A DNA stretch of 64,000 nt from Albugo candida (lineage: Eukaryota; Oomycota; Peronosporomycetes; Albuginales): the NCBI GenBank assembly GCA_040437565.1, contig JBDOQK010000046.1, positions 216,896-280,895 of the forward strand, written 5' to 3'. Shown piece after piece: positions 46,301-58,588 of the stretch; the stretch's first letter is position 1; the number at the start of each line of letters is the position of its first letter. The notes under the pieces were generated by a model. It saw only the letters and a program-made list of their open reading frames with translations. It was not told the origin of the DNA and ran no database searches. Position numbers and translations under genes: made by a program.

Positions 46301-47143
46301 TTGTTTGCTTGAAAGCCGTTATTATTGCGCGACTCGTTTTATGTTGCTGCGTGGTAGGGAGGGAAGCGAGAAAATGCGAAAACGTGGAAACGTGTATGGA
46401 ACTATGTATCTATCTTACGTATACGCAGTAATATACCGATGAATTTATATTAGATACACAAATTAGCCAATCAGAGATATTTTGTCTGTGGCGTTAGGGA
46501 AAACGTCTGTGGCAATAGTCACACCCAAATAACAAATACACATATAAGAAACGTATCGTGGAAATGCCCTGTGGAAGATGATAATGTGTCTTGTCGCCGT
46601 TAATCTTGTATTGTACTCACCTCAGACTGCTACAATATGAGCATTTGTCCCCAGCGACTTCTCAATTTGCCGGCTACTACTAAATCTGCCAGTTTGTTAC
46701 AAAACAACTCGATAAACAACTTTCTTCAACTCTTTCCTCCCAAAAACAGTGGTTCAAGTCGATATATCGACATAAAATCAGGGTGGTAGCGTCCTCTTGT
46801 AGTGACGTGGCAACCCTCATGACTCACCCGGGTGATTGCATCATTGTTGATGAATCATCACTCCGGTGTGATGACATGGAAAGTGCCCCCACCCCCCGGT
46901 GTGATGGTACAGGGTTACACCGGCATTGCATGTGGTACCAGCGGTATATGTGGTACAGCTACTGCCTCGTCACTGGGCGAGCCAAAGCCAACAGCAAGTG
47001 TGGACGACACCATATGTCCCACTTTAGCAAAAAATATCAAGTCACAGGAGGACTTGCGTAAGGACACGGCTAGAGCTCGAGCGAAATATCTCGTGGAGCT
47101 TCCAGAGCCGAAAGCTTCGGATATCGAGGCTATAATGAAATTG

Positions 47144-47243
47144 NNNNNNNNNNNNNNNNNNNNNNNNNNNNNNNNNNNNNNNNNNNNNNNNNNNNNNNNN
47201 NNNNNNNNNNNNNNNNNNNNNNNNNNNNNNNNNNNNNNNNNNN
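47144..47243. other. Assembly gap inside gag-like element copy c
   Basis: 100 N. Third copy of this element family broken in its middle. Confidence 0.95.
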
Positions 47244-47402
47244 CTATTAAGGTGGCTTAGGCTACTGCAGTACAGGATTATCAGCGAAAAGACATATTAT
47301 CATCTCTGACAGGTGTTTTCACGAAACGTTTTTTATATGTATATTTGTTATTCAAGATAGTTTAGTCAGCTAGAGAAGTCAGTCAGTAAGTATAATTCTA
47401 GT

Positions 47403-47646
47403 GGGGTCCGTACCCAGCTTAGTCGGTTAAGCACTTGAGCGCACGGAACCTTGCCGGAGGTCGTTAGCTCGATCCCCGGCAGTGTGGGCAGCGGTTTGAG
47501 CCCATCCAAGCAATAGGCTTGGTAAATATTTGCCTCCCTAGGTTCGGAGTCAGACTTAAGTGATATTCACACGGTCAATGGCTCATGATAGGATAAGGAA
47601 GGTAGTTAAAAAACCAGATAAACAGTGTAATGAAATCCTTGACAAA
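47403..47646 (+). mobile_element. tRNA-derived SINE, copy 3, with 17-bp target duplication
   Basis: GTAAGTATAATTCTAGT lies on both sides (47386-47402 and 47647-47663). Between them is a 244-bp unit: A-box-like CTTAGTCGGTTAAGCACTTG, B-box-like GTTAGCTCGATCCCC, then the body shared with the copies at 14.2 and 19.2 kb, ending GAAATCCTTGACAAA. Deleting the unit and one duplicate restores the gag-like element sequence (compare 29925-29950). This is the best-defined SINE insertion here. No poly(A) tail. Confidence 0.8.
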
Positions 47647-47690
47647 GTAAGTATAATTCTAGTAATATGGACACCTTCAACGGTGGATGG

Positions 47691-50600
47691 AAACGCTGAG
47701 GCAATACTTCTCATTGCAAATCTAAGATGGATTTAGGTGCATCTATATCTATTCTCGATGAATGGAGATATCCCAAGAAATGAAGCAAAAGTCTAGAGAT
47801 GCCGGAATATAATTTTTTTGAGAAGAACACCAGAGAGAAATGTAAATTGTTCGTCAACACGATTAGATCTATGATCTTCAGTTTAGGAACGTCAAATTAT
47901 CAAGTTTGAATTCGGTGGCATCATATGAGATCCGAAATTTCTATTCAAAGAACTGAGCACAGTTCAATAATAAATATTTGACAAGAAAAATTCTCAATTT
48001 TGCAACTAGGGAGCTCAAACAGTTGGGTTGTGATTCCGGAAAAATGATATCTCAGTATAGAAAGTGAGAAATCAGGGATTCAAAGGCCAACCACATGTAC
48101 ATAATGCCTTGGATAAACAACCGGTGTGACCAGTGCGGTAAATAGCTCAAATGAAGGGCTGCTGGAACTATGATAAAGATCACTGGCTGAATGATTATCC
48201 GAACCTTACCGAAGCTGAAAAAATTGGAATGGCTGGGAAGTAGTGAGCCGAATTCTCTGCAAGTAAGTCCCGTGGTTTGGATGACGCAGAAAAAAAATTC
48301 TGCAAGGTTCATTCAGACCAGACAGTGGAAAAATTATCACTATATCTTCTTGTCTAGATAATGGTGCAGATGATACCGTTATCACGGAGAGTTTGGTGAA
48401 AAAATTAATTGATGCCGCGATGGAGTTTCGTGTGAAGAGCATTGATCAATGTATTACCGTTAAAAACATAGAAGTATTCAGGGGCTGTTGCAAAAATCAG
48501 CAATGCTGTTGATATAGACATCGAGAAACAGCTGCTTCCTTTAACTAAGAATCAGCGTCAATTTGAGAATGAGAATGGACATATGAAAGTCGAAGCGTAC
48601 TTGTTAAAGGATGCCAAGACTATGTAAGAAAAGATGTCACAAGTGGTGAATGCTACAGTCACTGATGGCTTGGTGGAAAAATACCGTTAGACGTTGATTC
48701 GTTTGCTTTCGAATTTTCAAATTTTTTTTTGTTATCATTGTTGGTACTTTTCCTGCTGAGGTTTAGCTGTTATCGGTACAGTCGCAGAAGGTGCAAAGCC
48801 GGTTCCTAGAAACATTAATGTCGAATGACCAATGTATTGAGGTGAAGAGAATGGTTAAGCCGAAGTGTGGTTCAATGCCTTACTTGCCTACAAAGTTTGT
48901 TGTCATAAACAAGATGACTACGTTTGGAGTTATGAATATGTAAGTCACGCGCAGGTGTTTTAGAATGTATTTTCAATTAGTTATGATCAAGGGGTTTTGG
49001 AGAATTATTGAATGTATCGGTTGACATTGAGACGGAGAATCTCTTCTTTGTTTGCGAGAGATGAAGTCACGTATCTCAAAATTTCAAAGAAATCTTTTGG
49101 ACATTTCAAAGACGTTCAGTCTGAAGGTCAATCCTGATAAAGTCAGTTTTCTCATGAAAGACGTTCGATGGTGGGGGAAGATTTAGGATGAAGATGGAAT
49201 TCAGCAAGATCCTGAGATCGGGACTTGAGAAGTCGTAGTCAAGTCTCTTTCTGGAATGAATTGGTTGCGAAATTGATATCAGATTATGAAAGAGTAGTGC
49301 GTGTTCTGCAAGATTTGCTGAAGGCCAAATTGTCTAGAACGCCAGAAACAAAATTAGTGGCGATAAATATTGAATAATGAGCAGATGGATTGCTTCTGAT
49401 TGATGAAGGAGCTCTTAAGGAAATTTTTGAATCTACATGGTTTGATGAAAGCGCTCTGGTATGCCCCTTCACGCGTGCAAGATTTTATGGATAGAATGTA
49501 GTAATAACACAAGTGGTGTAGTGGATTCGTGATTCCCCGCCGAGAAAAAGCAAGTCAAGAAGTATCTGGTTGCTTTATTAAGTCGAGTTGAATCGGACGG
49601 TCACTGAGAAAAAGGCATTTCCTATGATCATGGCTCTTGACAAGGACGACTGTATCCTTCGTCCTTTGAATAGATGCAGAATGATTGTGCTCACAAGTAT
49701 CTCATTCACATTTTCGCTCCTGACCGAAGCACAGAGAAGAGCTCACTTGGAAGAATTCATCGGTGGAGCATCAAAATGATGTTTTAAATATGGGGATGAT
49801 CATATTGCAGAAATTTGTAAGTTTAAGTCAACAAAAATGCTGGGTAGAAATACAATCTTCGTCTCCGACCAATTGTCGCCTATTGATACATCGGAAGCGC
49901 TAAGTATGCCCGTTCTAACATATGAGGTTATGAGAAGCTGTAGAGGAAATACAATCCAGATGGGATTGCCGTTATAAAGCTTTCAAGACTCAAACAAATT
50001 TTGGAAAAAGATGGGTCGCTCGGAATCACGTATCAAGATTTAGTAGGCACTGTTAGAGTACTAAATATTGGTGATCATGGTTTGCAGGAAATCGGAGTTC
50101 AATGGCTTTATCGTCCATGATAGCAAGAAAATTCTGGAGATATCAGCTTCAAGCTGGATGAAGATTACCTTATCTTTTTAAGAACCACGGATTGAGCGAT
50201 TATACCATGACCTTGGTGCACTGTAAGTGAAGCTTCCAAACGGAGAGATATTACATTGGAGATTACTAATTTTTTTCCCATCGTAAAATGGGCAGCAATG
50301 GATGCTCTGTTGAATTCTAGTTATTTTGGTATTTTTCATTGCGTAGTTGTGACAATTCGAGTGCTGAACATGCTACTTTGTGCATGCTCGAACGGAACTC
50401 GCTCTTCAAGATGTCAAAACTTAGGTCCGTGATAGCGGAACTTACTTAAGAAACAATGTGATAACTGAGCTCGCTCGTCTCAATGGATCCTTCCTGTGAA
50501 TGTAGTGATGCTTATTGTAAATGAAAGAATGGAAGTGCAGAGCGAGTCAATCGAGGTTTACTCTAGTGCTGAGGGCTATGGTGGCAGAAATGAAAATGTA

Positions 50601-51350
50601 TATGAAGAAATGGACTGATATAATCTGAAGTGTTATGGTGACATGGGACTTGTCAATCGCTTCGGTGGAACAAGCACTATTGAATGTTTTACAGTATTGA
50701 AGCCAGATATTCGTATGAATTTTGTTTTCACAATTGCTCAAATAGAAAGCCTGTAAGCGTGGAAATACCTAAATGCTCTAAAGAAATGAATGTTTTACAT
50801 CAGTCAAGAGTGGATATTGCTGATGAAGAAGACGTTTCAGAAGTCACCTGTTTTAGAGAGTCTCTTGCAACCTGCGTAATTTTTTGTCCGCGATGTGGTT
50901 CTTGGGACGAAAGGCGATATGCATTTCATCCGAATAAAATGAGGATCGATTGTCTGGACCCTTATCGGATTATATTATACAAAGAATAATCATTTGTGAT
51001 GAAACAATTGTCCACAGGTCGCGGAAAACGAAGTCCATAACAGTCGTTTAAATTCTATCCGACCTAGAGGCAGTCGAAGAAATCATGGTGCACTTTATGA
51101 ATCAAGATTAGATGCTGAATGTGTAGTCAATACGTGCTCATCGTGAAGTCCAAACAAAATGGGATTTAATGGTTGAATGGAAGGGTCTTAAAGAGGGAGG
51201 CATCAGGGGAGCATTATCTATTCTTGACACGAGATTCATCTATTAGTATCGATATTGTCAGAGTTGTTACATACAAGTATCGAAGACATTAGATTTGGAT
51301 TCCATTTCGGAGCAGTGTGGTGGACAATGTCCTTAAAATGGAAATCGATC
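47691..51350 (+). pseudogene. Ty3/gypsy polyprotein, heavily decayed
   Basis: In order, across many stops: a gag zinc-knuckle relic CWNYDKDHWLNDYPNLTEAE (48154) with two Cys replaced by Tyr; a protease with CLDNGADDTVI (48335); the RT end KVNPDKVSFLMKDVRWWGKI (49120-49190) and MNWLRN; RNase H EKKAFPMIMALDKDD (49600); integrase LVRDSGTYLRNN-like and ITELARLNGS (50430-50490) with LRVLRAMVAEMKMYMKKW (50570-50625); and a chromodomain-like REVQTKWDLMVEWKGL (51140-51190). Domain order PR-RT-RH-IN plus chromodomain identifies a chromovirus-type element. LTRs were not identified. Confidence 0.75.
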
Positions 51351-51710
51351 TGATGTAACGTACACGTACATCACTGTATTATCGACAGTACGGTAATAGT
51401 AGAGGTGTGGCAAGAATCAGTCCAGTGACACCAAGGCTCAAACTGACTAGTATAGGAATAGAAAAAGTACCACATGATTTGAAACTAGAGAATATATATC
51501 ATTGATGTCTACAATACATACAGAGGTACACAATCCACATTAAAACAGCAGTGATCAAAAGCGCCGACGAGCAACAGCAAGCTTTCAGCTTCTTCGAGGA
51601 AAAAACTTAAGCGAATATAAGCGCTATCATTCAAACATTGATTGACTTCAATCTACCTTCAATCAATTGATAAGCGTTGTGTCAAGTGATACACAGCGTT
51701 ATAAAGCAGT

Positions 51711-52600
51711 GTGAAAACGAATGGCTTTTTCTTCGTTATGCATTTTCTCTTTTTGTTAACATTCATCCCTCAAATAAAGGAAAAGGCAAAGGTTGCTTTG
51801 TATTCCAGTCCAGTATCTGAACTGTCAAAGGCATCTCAGAGATATGCAACTGCAAAACAAGCTGCTGTAAACCCTGCAGTTAGACATATACCAATGAACT
51901 CGGGAAGGAAAGTGACCCCCATGATGATCTTATCCTGTTTGGACAGAAGTGCGTCGGCCTGGCATCAAGGAGTTGGCCGCAAAAAAAGTGTCATCATCTA
52001 AATGACCGTGTCCAAGATACAACATTTTCACATTAAGCAACGAGCAACGAGGAAGCGGTAAGCAGCGTGTTGATGAGAATTAAAAAAGGGATCTCTGTGT
52101 CAACAGGTAAGCTCTATTGTATGCTGATTGTGCTGGCAACAGTCATATTTATCTGAAAATTCATTCACTTCTTAAGATCTACAATTGAGTGAATTCAGTA
52201 GTTCGCCTCGCCTGCAAAGGCCAGCTTTCTGTCACTGTGCAGAAAAGTGAAAAGCAGCGGCCTATTGTCCAAATGCAGCTTGATTTCATGCTCTTAGAGG
52301 CGATGAAAAGCTTTTTCTGCGCACAGCTCATCTAGAGTACCAGCAGCGGCTCAGTGATGACCGAGATTGTCAAGGCTTGTAGACTTTGACTAAGGGCAAG
52401 TAATTGCGACCATGTGCCATTGATTGCAACTAACTGCAACTTCAATTTACTTATAGGCTTGTTGGCATCCACAATGGGTTATCCTTGCGCCCATGTTTGT
52501 CATTAAGTGGTATTACTGTCTGGTAATGGTTTTGATCAGCATTGGTAGTTAGTACACCAGCGGCACCAACAGCACCAACAACACCTGCAGCGGTAGATTT
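51711..52600 (+). pseudogene. MULE relic: N-terminal motif plus SWIM exon
   Basis: SQRYATAKQAAVNPAVRHIP and SGRKVTPMMI (51835-51930) match the N-terminal block at 290-380. At about 52070 VSSVLMRIKKGISVSTG parallels INSVLMGIRSLSI at 1085. At 52475 MGYPCAHVCH (SWIM) follows an acceptor-like CAATTTACTTATAG and matches MSYPCDHAF at 25031, but the middle of the C-terminal module is deleted. The end near 52720 (GGGGGCTGAATAACGATTCC) equals the inner TIR of the 25-kb element. Confidence 0.5.
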
Positions 52601-52769
52601 AGACTCAAATTAGATAGAACAATGTTTGCAGAAAGCGAAGTTTGTTGTGTGATTTTTATTTTATTTATCCTGCTGAATTTCTGCAGACAAATTTGAGACC
52701 ACGATTGCCATGAATTCATGGATGGCGGGGGCTGAATAACGATTCCCGTGAAATTAAATTATTTAAGGA

Positions 52770-53665
52770 TCCGTTATAATCCCCTTGGTGCTTTTGATAG
52801 AACCCCCTCAGTTTAATATGATTGGCTGATGTTATGCTTGCATAATGTCTAGGTAAAAGACAATATGATAGCACTCCCCCTACTTTTTGATGTCACTTAT
52901 TTTGCACTCAATTCGCAATCATTCAGCTCAGTTCGCGTTCCGGTGTGTTCGTTTGTGACCATTCTTGTAAAACTATTTCACACGTCACGAATTGTTCATG
53001 GCACAAGAACCTTATATTCTGTAAATTTGATCCAGTGGATTCTGTTGTTGCACTTGCACATCTTTGTGCGTTGTGTTTTACCCTTATGCAACGACCCCAT
53101 GGTCATTGCATGGGTGCATCCAAGGCTGCTGCGACGAGCTTAAATTCCGACGAATTTCTATCTGTCGATTAATGCGGATGATTCATTTCTTCCGGTCGCT
53201 CAGATGGACTCCCACGCCCTTGTACAGGCACTGGCTCAAGGACAGCACTTGCAGCATCCGGAGTGCCGATTATGAACTTTAGCAAACGGCGGTTCTTGTG
53301 CGAAGAAGACTCAGCTGTATACGATTCCGCAACCACTTGTAACGCACTGGACATAGTTGCCGTATTTGATGTGCTACCCTTCCCATGCGCGCTTGTTGTT
53401 GCAGCAACCAATGCCGATGGAAATCGGCCATCCCTAATGATTAAATATTTACCTTGTAAGCTTGGCTTAATCTCATTAAGTCATCCGTCCAAACGTTTCA
53501 CAACAAACTAAAAAATAGCCAATCATATCAAACTGAGAGGAATTTACCAAAAGCACTTACGGAATTCCAACGGTTTATTCCTTTGCATTTTTCGACCAAT
53601 CAGAGACCCAGAATTCCATTTAATCTATGGAGGGTGGAGGCGGATTCCTTATTATCCCTAATTAT
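52770..53665 (-). mobile_element. Second TIR element with a MULE C-terminal module
   Basis: Left end GTGCTTTTGATAGAACCCCC with CTCAGTTTAATATGATTGGC at 52789-52830. The right side at 53519-53560 is its inverse (GCCAATCATATCAAACTGAG, then AAAAGCAC). A further outer end GAGGGTGGAGGCGGATTCC lies at 53628. The minus-strand interior reads RRLLKFIIGTPDAAS, EPVPVQGRGSPSERPEEMN and, after a stop, STDRNSSEFKLVAAALDAPM with a broken knuckle KHNAQRC. This parallels the 25-kb module (RALLDYIVAVPKTV, RTRGKPS, SSKFEHLSAALAAPV, GHNART). No DDE region. Confidence 0.55.
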
Positions 53666-53799
53666 ACATAATGTCTGCTGGGAGAAATTGGAAAGTGTGT
53701 ATTTATGTAGTAGCTTTTTAGTTCACTGTAGCTCGCCTATGTCAATACCAAAGTTTTCTCTACCGATAACTCTATATCCTTTATAGCGACATTACCAGC

Positions 53800-56700
53800 A
53801 CTGACTTCCTACGTAATAAATCTTTTAATTTTCTCCGAGCATTGTTAGAAAGAAGTGCATGTGCGAGTAACATGAATTTCTGAACGATTTCTTCAACACT
53901 TACGTTCGACGCAATATTTTCGCTGTTCGCTTGATGAATCAAATCTTGGAATTGCTTCGTCGAAATGGTTTCGTCAAGAAATCCGCAACTTGATTTTTTA
54001 ACTCAATGTACTCAATCTGTAATTTTTCATCCTTCAAATGATCACGAATAGACTGATATCGAACATGAATATGTTACTCGTTTTATTTCTCGCTAAAGAA
54101 ATTTCGCTTTGATTGTCCTGAGATATAGTTACTTGTTGGCCAGCCTTTGCCTTCAACTCAGATAGCAAATTCTTGAGCATATCACTTCTTGTATACAGAG
54201 TGACAGTGCAGTGTACTCTGCTGTAGCCGTACTAAGCTCTCCTCTGTGTTAAATTTTTTGATTTAAAGATCACTGGAGCATCGCTTATCATGACCATCAG
54301 GTTACAGATCTGTTTTCTGCGTCACTATACGCATATACCTTCAAAAACTTTCCGCCACGTTTTCAAGTAATCCCATATCACGTGCTGACTTGAAGCACTG
54401 CAGGACTCTTCTCGCTGCTTTCCAGTGATATTTACATGGTTGGTCGAACTGTAGATCAAGATGACCGACTGAAAAGGCAATATCCGGTCTTTTGCCAATT
54501 GAAAGGTAGAGGAATGATCCTACTAGTGAGCAATAAGGACGAAACTACATCCTTGAGTTTTCTTCTTCAATTTTTGATAAAAGTGAAACCTTGGACATTT
54601 GGATTGCAAACTTGCTTTGCGTCAATTTGGTTGCACTTTTCGACCAATTTATGTATGCTGGGTACTTGATATATTTTCATGAAACGTTTCGTTTGATCAG
54701 AGTCGAATTCTATCCCAGCATATATTTGACCTTTTCGAGTGCTTTCAGCTTGAAATGATTGCTTAGTCTGCCGGAAATCCCATTCATTTCTTCTAATGTC
54801 CCCACTCCAATTCACATGTCATCAACATATAATGCGATATACACCAGCGAGTCTCCTCTTTGTCGAAGAAATATATGAGCCTATTGTACAGTACAGTGCT
54901 GGAATTCCACTTCCAATAGCAATTTCGATATTGTTTTGAACCAAGTTGATAATGCTTTCTTCAAACCATAATACAGACTTCTCTTTAGATGAATGAACTC
55001 ATCAGCCTGAGCCTGGACACCTTTCGGTGGGTAAATGTATACGTCTTCCTGCAGATATCCATCAAAAAAGCGGTATCAACATAATATTGCTAAATGTGAG
55101 AGCTTTCGTGACAGCAAGCCGATAAGTAAAAACGAATAGAGTTTATATTTGCGAATGGTGCATATGTGTCTATAATCATCTCCATATCTTTGTCAACATC
55201 CTGAAGCAACGAGTTTGGCTTTGTACTATTGAATTTAACCAACTTCATTTCGCTTCAAAATAGATCACCATTCCGTCACAATGACCTGTATAGTCGGTTT
55301 CTGCTTTGTAAGAGCTATGTATTCTCTTCTTCAAGCGCTTGCAATTCTTGATGAATGACAATTTTTCATTTATCTGAATTTGGAGATCTCATTGCATCTT
55401 TTTACGTTGTTAGTATGTCTAACGCAGCATTAGGGTGCTCTTTTTCGATTCGAAGACGTTTCTGTGGTCGCTTTTGTCCCGAACGGTAGTATCTGATATT
55501 TCGTACATAATGATTGAGCTGGACTGTTCGCTGTGAAGTAGCTTGCTGGATCCAGAGGGTATAAATATTAAAGAGCCATGAGAACCATCTAACCAACCCC
55601 TGGGTAAGAGCTCCGTATCATTATTGATGTCCATGTTGAAGTAACCTTCGCTGGAATTAGCTTCTTGGTTTCCAGAATCTTCATCAATCTCCATAGCGTT
55701 ATCAATTTTAAGTCAGGTTAGAATTGACATTTCTGCTTCATCATCAATTTCGTTTGCTTTGGACTTTAAATTGCTCCACAGATTGATATCGGCGTAAATA
55801 TTGGATATATTTCGATGGCTGAATGTCTTGAAGAGTAGCTGAACGCGTAGTTTACAAACGATGAGATTCCAAATTCTACAGACGATATTCTTCATTTTCT
55901 CAATAGCCCAATTACATGTATTTGTAGGCCTTCTTGTTAAATTTGGATATTTTTGACTTGCCGATATGCGCATAACCACCAGCTTCGGAAAATTTCAAAT
56001 GTAAAATTCTTGGCTGATAACCACAACACACTTCAAATGGTGTTTTATATTGCTTTGCTGCTGCACATGTTACTATGTTTTTTATGTAGACAGCAGTACT
56101 CATAGCTTCTGCCTACAAGTCTCCTTCCACCATCTTGCTCTTTTCGTATAGTTCGATTCATTCTCTCTGCAAGACCATTCTGTTGCGATGGATATGGAAG
56201 TGTAGTCTGGTGTACCATTCTCGCCTTATTGCTTAGACTTACAATTCTAATTGATTTATTCCCCAGCATTATCGGTAAGCAAGCACTTAATCTTTTTTCC
56301 TTGTTGTGTGCCGGCTAGAGCGTTAAATTTAATGAGCAACTACACACTTACTTCTTCGTCGAGATGAAATAGGAATGGAAAAGGCTTGAAAAAGCGGCGA
56401 TGAAAGTGATCGTGCATTTTGCACCATCCTGAGAGTTTTCTTGTACCGGCGGAACAACATCGCTGTGTACCAATTCAATAAGCGATTTTGTTTTCCCCTT
56501 CCCATATACAGATGATTGAAATGGCTGAACCGAAGACTTCCCATTCATGCAGCCTTCAAATAATTCGGGATTTACACAATCTGATGCTGATGTAGATTTC
56601 ACATTAGAACCTTTCGAGAAACGCTTATTGTTTTCCTGATAAATATCCTAACGTCGCGTGACTTCTTCACTAAGATTCGCAACATCGAATGCATAAAATT

Positions 56701-57640
56701 CTAGTCCAAAAGGTTTCCTTTTCGTTGCATCCGTACTATGATTTCACCACAACTTTTGCTTTCACAAGTCATTTCGCCAAAAGGCTTTTTTGCCATACCA
56801 GAGACGGAGCGAACATTTTGATCGAGACCGAGGATGTACAAAACATTTTCAAACCTGATTTTTTGCTGTTCTTCAGTCGCGCATGAAGTTACCGACTCCT
56901 ACTACATCCACCTTGATACCATTGGCAACTAAATTTCGAAATTCTTTTTCTAATGCTTGTAAGTTCAAAAGCTCCTATTTTTTTGGACACATGTGGCTAT
57001 TCGTTCCGCTGTTCCAGGTTTCAGTTTATGTGTCACTTTAGAAAGCCACGAATGCGTGAGCTTCTTCACTTTTCTCTTTGGTTACTTTCCAACGATGTTC
57101 CTTTTTGGGCCCATATTTGTTACATCGGGAACACTTTCCCTGGAAATTTGCTGCTTGTTGGGTACACTTTTTTGCTCGCCCTTTCCTTGGTCGGTTGTTG
57201 GAGGATCTTCAGTACAAATTCATCTAATTAATTTCGATTGATACTCTCGAATTCGCGAAATTGCATTTTTTTACTCGAGACAAGTCCATGGCAGGTATTT
57301 TCTTCATGATCTTGATATTCTGATCGAAATTGTAGGGCATACTCCCGAGAATAAACACAGCTTCTCGTCCAAGTCGGCGGCAGCTCTGATTGCTTGCAAT
57401 AAAATAGATGACTCAGCCAATCTGAGAAAATGATTCATCACAAACTCGCCTTTGCTCATCTTGAATTCATGTAGTTCCCGTTTTTTTCTCGAATCTTTTT
57501 TCCAATGAGCGTCTCAGTGAAAAGTTTATTGCTATTCCCCACGCTTGAGCAGTTATTTATGCTGATCTAACCATGGAAGGATGATCGGGACTAATCATGG
57601 TTGAGATTAGCCCGAGTGCCCTCATATCGTTGACCTTGCA
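53800..57640 (-). pseudogene. Copia element 1, decayed polyprotein
   Basis: Minus strand, N to C: gag FVMNHFLRLAESSILLQAIR (about 57440); zinc knuckle CSRCNKYGPKKEHRW (about 57140, last Cys replaced by Trp); integrase LPYPSQQNGLAERMNRTIR (56185) and NIVTCAAAKQYKTPFEVCCG (56075); RT pieces with GQIYAGIEFDSDQTKRFM (about 54730); RNase H ATAEYTALSLCIQEV (54230), VTISQDNQSEISLARN and YIELKNQVADFLTKPF (53990). Numerous stops. LTR boundaries not resolved; the 3' side meets the TIR element at 53.65 kb. Confidence 0.7.
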
Positions 57641-58588
57641 ATTCGAAGCAGAGATAGCAACTCGTTAGAGATTTTTGCTGAGTAGTGTTGAGTAGGGGGA
57701 GATATGGAAAATGAATACATTAGGATCCTTAGTTGCTGTTAGTAGTCGAAGCCCTAGGGTTCACGGAGTTGATGTTAACTTCGCTCTTTTATTCTTGATT
57801 GGTGGAATATGATGCCCTGTCTTTGCATTGTTTCTTGACGACGACTATCTGCATCCGATTGACGGAACCACTTTCCTATCATATGATTGGCTGTTGTCAT
57901 CGCAACACTCCCCCTCGACATATAATTCCTTACATTGGACTTCGTCAGAAGGAATTGTTGTGTCGGAATAGATTTTGATAGGAAATCGTCCAATGTATCT
58001 TTTGATTTGATGTACCTGATTTCTGTCTTGCCTTGTTGGATTTTTCTCGAATAAATTGATAGCGTATGTCTATGTGCTTCGCATGACTCTAATATCTATT
58101 ATTCAGTGCAATTACTATTGTACTCTTGTTGTCCTGGTACACAATACTTTTCGCTGAATCGCGGACACCAATCTCTGATAATGCATTCATTGTCCATAAA
58201 ATCTCCGATACACATATCGATAGAGCGATACACTCTGCTTCAGCTACGCTTGATGTTACACTTTGTTGTGATTTCGATTGGGAGATGGCTGACCATAGAT
58301 TTAGCATAACCATAGAATCAGACGTCAATTTTCTGCTGTAGTTGTTGTTGGTACAGTCCGCATCGCAGTACGAAGTAAGTTGTATTTGACCCTTTTTTTG
58401 TGCTCCAAAACATAATGCTTTTGATACTTTTGACTTCAATTATCGAAGAACTCTTATTGCTGCGCCCCGATGTTTCTCGCCAGGTTATTCGAGATGGCGA
58501 TTGAGTTGACCCACTGCAAATAAATTTTCATTCATTGTATCGTTAGCTATACACAAGACTGATTCCACCAAGGATTTGTAATGTCTGT

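Larger units (their letters stand above)
44075..46526 (-). mobile_element. MULE E, full element with long TIRs and target duplication
   Basis: Left end 44075 GGGTGTGACTATTGCCACAG; the right end, read inverted from 46526, is the same. Similarity continues for about 70 bp (ACGTTTT, then TCTCTGATTGGCTAA). The internal side of the left end repeats CACAGACAAAAC and GATTGGCTAATTTGTGTA two to three times. Flanking AACTAACAA (44066-44074) and AAATAACAA (46527-46535) form a 9-bp target duplication with one mismatch, the size expected for Mutator-like elements. Confidence 0.8.
44029..46650 (-). mobile_element. Gag-like element 3' end, copy e, split by MULE E
   Basis: 44029-44074 (reverse complement of a TTCTAGTAATA...AACTG end) and 46527-46650 (AAATAACAAATACACATATA, then GGAAGATGATAATG) match the 3' part of the gag-like element as seen at 59.58-59.74 kb (GAATAACAAATATACATATA, GGGAGATGATAAAATG). 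MULE E sits between the two parts. Confidence 0.5.
46655..47690 (+). mobile_element. Gag-like element, copy c, carrying a SINE
   Basis: Begins ACTTCTCAATTTGCCGG near 46660. The coding region reads MIASLLMNHHSGVMTWK in one frame and, with shifts, SVDDTICPTLAKNIKSQEDL and KYLVELPEPKASDIEAIMKL up to the gap 47144-47243. This copy shows 20-25 residues more than copy b. The 3' part ends at GACACCTTCAACGG at 47667-47680, and a SINE lies inside it. Decayed Ty3/gypsy sequence follows directly, so this segment may be that element's gag start rather than an independent unit. Confidence 0.55.

Noticed and set aside
47386-47663. GTAAGTATAATTC as an intron donor
   Set aside because: The sequence is explained by the SINE target duplication and no matching acceptor was found.
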